Assembly (NCBI RefSeq): GCF_036689865.1
Contig: NZ_JBAHUQ010000001.1
Span: 310,001 to 374,000 of the forward strand
Length of the DNA stretch: 64,000 bases
Origin: Magnetococcus sp. PR-3
Lineage (GTDB): Bacteria; Pseudomonadota; Magnetococcia; Magnetococcales; Magnetococcaceae
Direction: 5' to 3'
Position 1 is the stretch's first letter, and every line of letters starts with the position of its first letter. Shown here piece by piece: positions 58,276 through 64,000 of the stretch. The notes below the pieces were generated by a model. It saw only the letters and a program-made list of their open reading frames with translations. It was not told where the DNA came from and ran no database searches. A program made the translations under genes and the position numbers.

Positions 58276-59364
58276 TCACCCTCCCAACAAGGCCATTGCC
58301 TGTTTGGTCGCCGCTTGGATATCAAGCTGACCGGTCACTTCATAGATGGCAACCCCTTCTAATACAGCCATGTAGGGGTCAGGATCCAACGGTGTGGTAT
58401 CCTGTAAAAAAGAGCCATTTGGGTATTGGTAGAAAGGACCTGGGGATTTCATAACAGCACTGAGCAGTTCCCGGCGCTGGTTCATATCAATTTGGCTTAC
58501 CAGGGTAGGTTCCTGGCTATCCCGCGACCAGTTGAGAATGAGCAGATGTGTTAAAGGTGCCCGTAGGTCAATACGTCCTTCCCCATAAACCTGTCCAACC
58601 AGGACATCATGCTTCTCTTCCAGCTCCCACAGAACATCCTTGGGCAGATCCAACAGTTCCTGACGTCGCTCTGGCGTCATCAACCCATGCAACCTGGGGT
58701 TGCTGACAATGGTGCCGGGATTAATCCGTGGTAGTTTGGGAATACCCACCCCCTCAACCCCGTCCTTACTCCCCTGAATAAACAGACGGTCATTGGTCAA
58801 GTAGTGTACCCGCTCATCTTCAAGCAACATCAACATCAAGGTGGATTTACCGCCACCAGAGAACCCGGCAATGCCCATACCACGATCACCAAGCACCAAG
58901 CCGGATGCATGGCAGATCAACCAATTCCGGTGCTGTAACCAGTTCATATACTGGGCGTTGATGAAATTGATAACCTGATTATCGTTGGCCATACAGGGGC
59001 CAGCTGCAATCCGGTTTTCCTCACTTTGCAAAAACACCATACCGGTGCGAACTTTTTGCACCATACGTCCATCCGACAGATCGACATAGGCATCTTTACG
59101 CCCACTTTTGCCAGGTTCACGCTTCCAGTCGGTAAAACTAAGGCCCAAATCTGTGGCCGGGCACTCCACCGCCACCATATCCAGATCAATATGGTCGGCT
59201 TGCTGAACAACCACATGGTCAAAATAGTGCCTTAACTGTTCGATAAGTGGCTTATGGTTACTGCGCAGCCGCAGGGTACACCCCTCCAACCCCAATAACA
59301 GTTCCTGTTCAACCAAGGTGTGATTGGCCATCAGGCCTTGTGCAGCTTGCTTTTGATCAATCAT
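58276..59364 (-). CDS. HprK-related kinase B of the GAK system
   Basis: The protein has 362 residues from ATG 59364 (AAAGAG ahead); ATG 59391, overlapping the ATP-grasp stop, is possible. The P-loop is GFSGGGKST at about residue 165, embedded in HASGLVLGDRGMGIAGFSGG, the HPr-kinase-like arrangement, and TNDRLF follows with the conserved Asp. The N-terminal 150 residues form an extra domain also found in the HprK-related B family. HprK itself phosphorylates Ser46 of HPr; no HPr is encoded nearby, so the substrate is different or distant. TIGRFAM, as I recall, treats this as the K of GAK. Confidence 0.87.
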   Translation of the reverse strand: MIDQKQAAQGLMANHTLVEQELLLGLEGCTLRLRSNHKPLIEQLRHYFDHVVVQQADHIDLDMVAVECPATDLGLSFTDWKREPGKSGRKDAYVDLSDGRMVQKVRTGMVFLQSEENRIAAGPCMANDNQVINFINAQYMNWLQHRNWLICHASGLVLGDRGMGIAGFSGGGKSTLMLMLLEDERVHYLTNDRLFIQGSKDGVEGVGIPKLPRINPGTIVSNPRLHGLMTPERRQELLDLPKDVLWELEEKHDVLVGQVYGEGRIDLRAPLTHLLILNWSRDSQEPTLVSQIDMNQRRELLSAVMKSPGPFYQYPNGSFLQDTTPLDPDPYMAVLEGVAIYEVTGQLDIQAATKQAMALLGG

Positions 59365-59383
59365 GGTGGACTCTTTAGTAAAA

Positions 59384-60277
59384 TCAAACATTCAAGGAAT
59401 TCAAAACGTGGGCCACATAGAGCTCAGCAGCATCAATACCCAAGCCATCTTTGGCACCGCGGAAGCCACCAAAGGCTGAAACTTCAAAACAGATGGGGCC
59501 GCTTTCGGTCTCGGCAACATCCACAGTGGTGAAATCCAGATTAAACAGAGCCTGAGCTTTACGTGCCATCTCTACAATCTCTGCATTCGGTTCAGCCAGG
59601 GCATATTTACCCCCACTGTGAATGGTTGTGTTCCAGGTGTTGGCATCCTGCGGTACACGGGCATAGGCCCCCAGGTAGGTACCATTCAAAAACACAAGCC
59701 CTAGATCCCGCCCCGGAAGTTTGACCTTCTTTTGCAGATACATCATAGGATTCGTTTGTTGAAAAGCTTCAATCTCAGCGCGTAACGCGGCATCGTCCTG
59801 AGATCCATCAATGACGGTCATGCCCCGAGCCTTGGTGGAAAAAAGCGGTTTAAAAACCGCTTTTCCGTAGCGCCGCACGGCCTCCATGGCTGCCGTAACA
59901 TCCTCAGTTACCGTGGTTTCTGGCATAGGGATGTCTGCATTACGTAAGGTCACCGTACAGCTTAGGCGGTCGACCAAACGGATCATGCTCTCCGCCGGGC
60001 TAAAAACCCGTACGCCATGCCCCTCTGCGATACGTAACAGCTCCAAACGATCCAACGTATTGGGGTTGTACTCAGCACTAATCTTTTTAACAATCAGGCC
60101 ATCCAGTTCACACAGGTTGACCCCATTGCCATAGAGCTGGTTACTGGAGAGATCCAGCACCACATGGGCCATATCAAACACCAAACGCTCACCGGTTGCC
60201 GCAGCAACGGCATCGGCCAAGGTTTCGGTTGACCATTTACCTGGAATTCCGATGACACCTATACGAGGCTTAGACAA
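59384..60277 (-). CDS. GAK-system ATP-grasp enzyme
   Basis: The protein has 297 residues. The TTG at 60277 has AGGAG with 7-base spacing and overlaps the upstream stop by 8 bases; a further in-frame TTG at 60292 lacks such support. The pre-ATP-grasp domain is at about residues 1-110 (GVIGIPGKWSTE), and the grasp itself includes KAVFKPLFSTKARGM, YLQKKVKLPGRD (ATP-clamping lysines) and a metal-binding Glu in CFEVSAFGGF. ATP-grasp enzymes join a carboxylate, activated as acyl-phosphate, to an amine, or phosphorylate small molecules. The substrate is not known. It is the G of GAK, sitting between the APH-type kinase and HprK. Confidence 0.87.
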   Translation of the reverse strand: MSKPRIGVIGIPGKWSTETLADAVAAATGERLVFDMAHVVLDLSSNQLYGNGVNLCELDGLIVKKISAEYNPNTLDRLELLRIAEGHGVRVFSPAESMIRLVDRLSCTVTLRNADIPMPETTVTEDVTAAMEAVRRYGKAVFKPLFSTKARGMTVIDGSQDDAALRAEIEAFQQTNPMMYLQKKVKLPGRDLGLVFLNGTYLGAYARVPQDANTWNTTIHSGGKYALAEPNAEIVEMARKAQALFNLDFTTVDVAETESGPICFEVSAFGGFRGAKDGLGIDAAELYVAHVLNSLNV

Positions 60278-61958
60278 TGAACAACTCCTCAATGGGCAAG
60301 CGGTAGTGGGCGGCCCGTTTAACTGGGGTATCCAACACCTGGTGAATTAATAGTTGAGCACGGGAGAACATGGCCCAAGCCAAGTCTTTATCCAACACAA
60401 ACCGAGTGGATGTTGCAAAAGAACGGGCCAACCCCATGGCCAGCCGTATTTCAAAGGTCTCATCCCCATGTTTAAGCGCATAACGACGGGCGATGTGGTA
60501 CATCTCTTGTGCCACACCGGCAATACGCTTACGTGTCTGGGGGTCCAGCACTTGTAAACGGTAGTTGGATACCATGAAAACCGAGATATCCTGTATATAA
60601 TCCATATACCGGGAGCGGTGTAGATCGATAAAGTTAATCTGTTTCTCCAGGGGATCATAAATGATGTTGTCGACGTTAAAGTCCCCATGAATATAGACGG
60701 AGAACGGAGCGATCAACTTTTTTTCCTTACCCACAGCACGGGCGATTTGAGATTCAAAATCTGGCAGTTTAAACCCACAAATATGGCTGCTGGCGTACTG
60801 AAAGTCGGGGTGGATTAACCAGACATCTTTTAAGCGTTTACCCAGCTGCCCCATATAATCGGCCGAGACTGGCTCTGCCGTGTGGGTTTCTCGCCACACC
60901 CGCCCTAGGGTTTTACCAATGTGTTGAAGCGCTTCATCCACACGGGGCTGTGGCTCGTTGAGCACAATCTGCTCAAAGGTTAAACCTGCCAGATGCTCAA
61001 TCAGCAAAGAGGCCGCCTGCCCTTTTTTTTGGTAAGAGAGGATACGTGGCGCCAACCCCGGAACAATCGAGTGCCAACTTTCAACCCCCTGCCACTCCTC
61101 TTTAAGCTTGGCTTTGTGACCCTCTTTGAGAATGGCCAACACATCCTCACTCTTAGGTCGCATATCCCGGTGTTTACCTTTTTTAGACATTTTTTTCTTG
61201 CCGGGACGGCGACGGATACCTGAAATGCCACTGCCTGAACGGGTCTCAGCAACCGTGGCTAACTCCAGCTCACCGACATTCAACCCATCTTGCATCTCAT
61301 CAATAGACCTAGTCAGGCTCTGAAAGCGCTCAATACTTGTTGTTTGCCCCAGGTTAATGGAGAGCACAGCCTCACCCACGGTACGCATGGTCTGGCCCAT
61401 TTTTTCAATATTGTGAACCAGAAAAAGCGCTGCGATCAAATCTTCCGTATGTTTGCCTTTTTTCAACGCCTTGGTATATCGGCGGCGCAACGGCTCGGTA
61501 ATGGTATAGACCCGTTTTTCCGTGCGGCAGATCTTTAAGGCCTGGGTGGTATCATTATTATGAAACGCGGGCTCTACCATGGCCAAACGGGCATGGATAA
61601 TCTCTAACGGCTCTTCGTAAAGCTGAGCATGCAACAGATCGGTACGTAAAATGGCATTATAGTGGGTCACCACCTCTCGGCAGCGTTTGGTCATGAGCTC
61701 CAACTCATAAGCCATAATTTCTACACTGCGAAAAGGGGTCGAGCGACCCTCAACCTCTCCATTAGGGCAGACCAAGTGCTCAAGGGTACTCTCATGGATA
61801 CGGCGCATGAGGTTAAGCCCATAACCGCGACGGTCCAGCACACTACGCGCAGCTGCGGGTGTCTCGGCGGCGAGCGCGCTGCGCAAGGTATCGAGCTGAG
61901 AAGAGACTTCACTGATGAGAAAACGTAAATTATCACCAATGGCTTGGGGAAATTCCAT
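60270..61958 (-). CDS. PhoU-like domain fused to an aminoglycoside-phosphotransferase-type kinase
   Basis: This 562-residue protein starts four bases after the Nudix stop. The N-terminal 230 residues are helical and resemble two PhoU repeats (HIESTLEHL-like heptads, LIAALFLVHNIEKMGQTMRTVGEA is the PhoU-type E/D-x-N/H-x3-M segment). A Gly/Lys-rich linker (RRRPGKKKMSKKGKHR) follows. The C-terminal half is an APH-family kinase: HGDFNVDN (about residue 423) is the catalytic HxDxxxxN motif and INFIDLHR the metal-binding Asp. PhoU senses phosphate status at the Pst or NptA transporter. The combination suggests a phosphate-responsive small-molecule or protein kinase; its substrate is unknown. Confidence 0.82.
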   Translation of the reverse strand: MEFPQAIGDNLRFLISEVSSQLDTLRSALAAETPAAARSVLDRRGYGLNLMRRIHESTLEHLVCPNGEVEGRSTPFRSVEIMAYELELMTKRCREVVTHYNAILRTDLLHAQLYEEPLEIIHARLAMVEPAFHNNDTTQALKICRTEKRVYTITEPLRRRYTKALKKGKHTEDLIAALFLVHNIEKMGQTMRTVGEAVLSINLGQTTSIERFQSLTRSIDEMQDGLNVGELELATVAETRSGSGISGIRRRPGKKKMSKKGKHRDMRPKSEDVLAILKEGHKAKLKEEWQGVESWHSIVPGLAPRILSYQKKGQAASLLIEHLAGLTFEQIVLNEPQPRVDEALQHIGKTLGRVWRETHTAEPVSADYMGQLGKRLKDVWLIHPDFQYASSHICGFKLPDFESQIARAVGKEKKLIAPFSVYIHGDFNVDNIIYDPLEKQINFIDLHRSRYMDYIQDISVFMVSNYRLQVLDPQTRKRIAGVAQEMYHIARRYALKHGDETFEIRLAMGLARSFATSTRFVLDKDLAWAMFSRAQLLIHQVLDTPVKRAAHYRLPIEELFIV

Positions 61959-61961
61959 GCC

Positions 61962-62432
61962 CTACTCCATTACACCCTGATAAGTGTGGCCACGGTCTGC
62001 TAACAAACGAGGTAGCAGTGTGCGCATGGTGGGGGGAAAGATCGGGATAGCATGAAGCTGATCTAAAGCAACCCACAACACATCAACCTGGTTACGGTCC
62101 GGATGCGGCCCATTTTTAGCCTCATAACCTGGGTCCACCTGGCACTCAAACAAAAACTCCACCTGATGCCGTATTGTGGGAGGTTCTGTTTGACGATGTT
62201 TAAAAAAATCAGCCACCCACACCAAATCCCCCACCTGCACCTGTGCCCCGATCTCCTCCAGGCACTCCCGTTCCACCCCTTGTAATAAGGATTCCCCCAC
62301 CTCAGGCGCCCCCCCTGGCAGGGTATAGCGCTCTGGCTGGTGCCCCCCTAACTTATGCTGAAGCAGTATCTTCCCATCCCGTACAATCAGTGCACGCACG
62401 GCATTACGTGTTTGGGGTATCAGGTTGTCCAT
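61962..62432 (-). CDS. Nudix hydrolase
   Basis: The protein has 156 residues; ATG 62432 (AGGGAA 10 bases ahead) is preferred to the GTG at 62450. The Nudix box GGAPEVGESLLQGVERECLEEIG matches GX5EX7REUXEEXGU with all acidic residues, and the fold segments RNAVRALIVRDGKILLQ and LPGG are standard. It would cleave a nucleoside diphosphate linked to another moiety. It is the first gene of the nine-gene GAK run and overlaps the short upstream intergenic region shared with the phosphate transporter genes. Confidence 0.9.
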   Translation of the reverse strand: MDNLIPQTRNAVRALIVRDGKILLQHKLGGHQPERYTLPGGAPEVGESLLQGVERECLEEIGAQVQVGDLVWVADFFKHRQTEPPTIRHQVEFLFECQVDPGYEAKNGPHPDRNQVDVLWVALDQLHAIPIFPPTMRTLLPRLLADRGHTYQGVME

Positions 62433-62771
62433 AGCATTATTCCCTACCACGCCCCTTCAAGCGATCAATGTAAACAGCCCCCCCTACTCCAGCAGATCTG
62501 CCATGGATCTACCATACGCCTCAAATATCCTTCAGTACCAGCCACCTCAACACAGAAAGTAAAGAATCTTTGGCTGACAATATAGCTTGATACGAGACAG
62601 TTTCGCATTCAATCCATGACACGGCTGTAACAATTACACCTAACAGGGCGGTTAATTTTGCTTTTATATAGATTACTGCTATGCCCTATCATATTCTAGA
62701 CACACAATGTTCACATTAATGTATTTTTTTATACGTTCCTTTTTTGCAACCCCCTGACGATGAGGTGCCCA
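62433..62771. other. Divergent regulatory region between the GAK operon and the phosphate transporter genes
   Basis: These 339 bases contain no open frame of substance and are A/T-rich from about 62570 to 62750. They must carry the promoters of both the minus-strand GAK operon and the plus-strand coiled-coil and NptA genes. A CTGTAAC at about 62633 is reminiscent of half a Pho box, but no second half is at the right spacing. No convincing -35/-10 pair was identified. Confidence 0.5.
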
Positions 62772-63026
62772 ATGGGATTAAGCCAAATTATCAACTGGCT
62801 GTCGGATTTTATGGATCACGATAAAAAGAAACAAAAACGCCAGCGCGATGAGTTGAAAACGGTTTTAAAGACTCTAAAAAAGAAAGAGAACAAACTCAAA
62901 TCAGCCCTTTCTGATGCAGATAACAGTAAGAAAAAAAGGGCGATCCAAAAAAAGCTGGATGTTATTCACACCCAACGGGCTAAAGGTGTGAAGCTGTGCC
63001 GTCGCATGAAGGTTAAATGTAAATAG
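62772..63026 (+). CDS. Small basic coiled-coil protein of unknown function
   Basis: The protein has 84 residues from ATG 62772, which has TGAGGTG 5 bases ahead; an in-frame ATG at 62760 would add four residues. After a short amphipathic N-terminus (GLSQIINWLSDFM) almost the whole protein is Lys/Arg/Glu-rich heptad sequence (about residues 19-70), predicted coiled coil, ending in RRMKVKCK with a lone C-terminal Cys. No known family was recognised. It lies 69 bp upstream of the NptA-type symporter on the same strand, so it may be cotranscribed. Confidence 0.65.
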   Translation: MGLSQIINWLSDFMDHDKKKQKRQRDELKTVLKTLKKKENKLKSALSDADNSKKKRAIQKKLDVIHTQRAKGVKLCRRMKVKCK

Positions 63027-63095
63027 GCACAGACGAACACATGTGATACCACGCAAGGGAAGAGAGTCCCCCGATCCAGCGAGGAAGTGAACACT

Positions 63096-64000
63096 ATGTA
63101 TTTCAATCCAACGCTTTCCAAGAAGCTTCAATGGCGCATTCCAATGGCCATTGCGGTTGTGACCTGTGCCATGCTCTTTGCCCAGCAAGCTTGGGCTGGG
63201 GCAACATTAAGCAATGATGACATGCCCTGGGGCAGTATGGCCATGGGTCTGCTGGGTGGTTTGGCGCTGTTCCTCTTTGGTATGGAGATGATGGCGGATG
63301 CCTTAAAAGCTGCTGCAGGGGATCGCATGCGGGCTATCTTGGCTAAGCTAACGACCAACCGCATTTCAGGCGCCATGACCGGTGCTTTTGTGACCGCTGT
63401 TATTCAATCTTCATCCGTCACAACCGTATTGGTGGTGGGGTTCATCAGTGCAGGGTTGATGTCACTGTCCCAGGCGGTAGGGGTTATTTTTGGTGCCAAT
63501 ATTGGTACCACCATTACCGCTCAGATTGTGGCTTTTAAGGTAACCAAAGCGGCCTCACTGCTGGTGGCCGTGGGCTTTATGTTCAATGCGGCGGGTAAAA
63601 CCGATAAAATCCGCCACTACGGTGCCATGACCATGGGGCTGGGTCTGATTTTCTTGGGCATGACCATGATGTCCACCGCGATGAAGCCCTTACGTGAGTT
63701 CCAGCCTTTCCTTGATCTTATGATCTCTATGGAAAATCCGCTTTTGGGTATTTTGGTTGCGGCACTCTTTACCGGCTTGGTGCAATCTTCGTCGGCAACC
63801 ACCGGTATTGTTATTGTCATGGCCAGCCAAGGTTTTATTACCTTGGAAGCGGGTATCGCCTTGGCCTTCGGAGCCAACGTCGGTACCTGTGTAACAGCCA
63901 TGCTAGCCTCTATCGGTAAACCGAGGGAGGCCATACGTGCGGCCATGGCCCATGTGTTGTTCAATATCGCAGGTGTGTTGATCTGGCTTGGCTTTATTGA
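63096..64000 (+). CDS. NptA-family sodium/phosphate symporter (3' end cut by window edge)
   Basis: The ATG at 63096 follows AGGAAG with about 8 bases of spacing; 301 codons are visible before the window ends. After an N-terminal signal-like helix (MAIAVVTCAMLFAQQAWA), the two inverted QSSS repeats of the Na/Pi cotransporter family appear: AVIQSSSVTTVLVVGF (about residue 105) and GLVQSSSATTGIVIV (about residue 230), each followed by GANIGTT/GANVGTC. The family imports phosphate or exports it using sodium. Many members end in a PhoU domain; whether this one does lies beyond the window. The neighbouring PhoU-kinase fusion is notable in that light. Confidence 0.9.
   Translation, partial: MYFNPTLSKKLQWRIPMAIAVVTCAMLFAQQAWAGATLSNDDMPWGSMAMGLLGGLALFLFGMEMMADALKAAAGDRMRAILAKLTTNRISGAMTGAFVTAVIQSSSVTTVLVVGFISAGLMSLSQAVGVIFGANIGTTITAQIVAFKVTKAASLLVAVGFMFNAAGKTDKIRHYGAMTMGLGLIFLGMTMMSTAMKPLREFQPFLDLMISMENPLLGILVAALFTGLVQSSSATTGIVIVMASQGFITLEAGIALAFGANVGTCVTAMLASIGKPREAIRAAMAHVLFNIAGVLIWLGFI

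Noticed and set aside
62620-62670. Possible Pho box (CTGTAAC near 62633)
   Set aside because: Only one half-site resembles the PhoB consensus and no second half is found at 11-base spacing, so it was not called.

Overview
The window looks like a chromosomal segment of a Gram-negative, polar-flagellated or capsulated proteobacterium. The evidence is an MsbA lipid A flippase, a heptosyltransferase, ABC-type O-antigen/capsule export, and nonulosonic (sialic-like) acid synthesis. Very large multi-PAS hybrid histidine kinases together with the gene content recall magnetotactic cocci (Magnetococcus-like). That assignment is an impression from recalled gene style and was not searched. No rRNA, tRNA, insertion sequence, integrase or CRISPR was seen. 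Most genes lie on the minus strand in tightly packed, often overlapping runs.

Region 1 (1-15355, minus) holds two tandem paralogous giant hybrid sensor kinases, the first cut by the left edge. They share a transmitter/receiver half but differ in their periplasmic sensors. Region 2 (15494-22413) is a nonulosonic-acid cassette. On the minus strand it has a PIG-L deacetylase, a formyltransferase-like protein, a GNAT-PseI fusion and a HAD phosphatase; on the plus strand it has a Nudix-like protein, PseB and PseC. A PseG hydrolase is not present. Region 3 (22562-25952) has a YbhN/LPG-synthase-type membrane protein, a GT9 heptosyltransferase and a GT4. Region 4 (25972-35812, minus) is a second nonulosonate-type cassette: NeuB-like synthase, HisH, HisF-like protein, N-acetyl-sugar amidotransferase, CMP-sugar transferase, radical SAM protein, a surface-polysaccharide protein and two methyltransferases.

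Region 5 (36088-53723) is a surface polysaccharide locus. It contains an SGNH hydrolase, MsbA, a fucosyltransferase-like protein, six GT4-type glycosyltransferases or relatives, a WbpB/WbpD/WbpE-like set for a 2,3-diamino uronic acid, the Wzt/Wzm ABC exporter pair, an FkbM methyltransferase and a Gmd-like dehydratase.

Region 6 (53798-62432, minus) is the most unusual part. Nine almost contiguous genes match what TIGRFAM calls the 'GAK' system, whose biochemistry I do not know to be established: Nudix, a PhoU-like/APH-kinase fusion, an ATP-grasp enzyme, an HprK-related kinase, a histidine-phosphatase/Nudix fusion, a second histidine phosphatase, a calcineurin-type phosphoesterase, a small amphi-Trp protein and a CofD/YvcK-like protein. 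Divergent from it, across about 340 bp, are a small basic coiled-coil protein and a truncated NptA-type sodium/phosphate symporter. The suggested theme, which is inference, is a phosphate-linked phosphoryl-transfer system placed beside UDP/GDP-sugar-consuming surface glycan synthesis.
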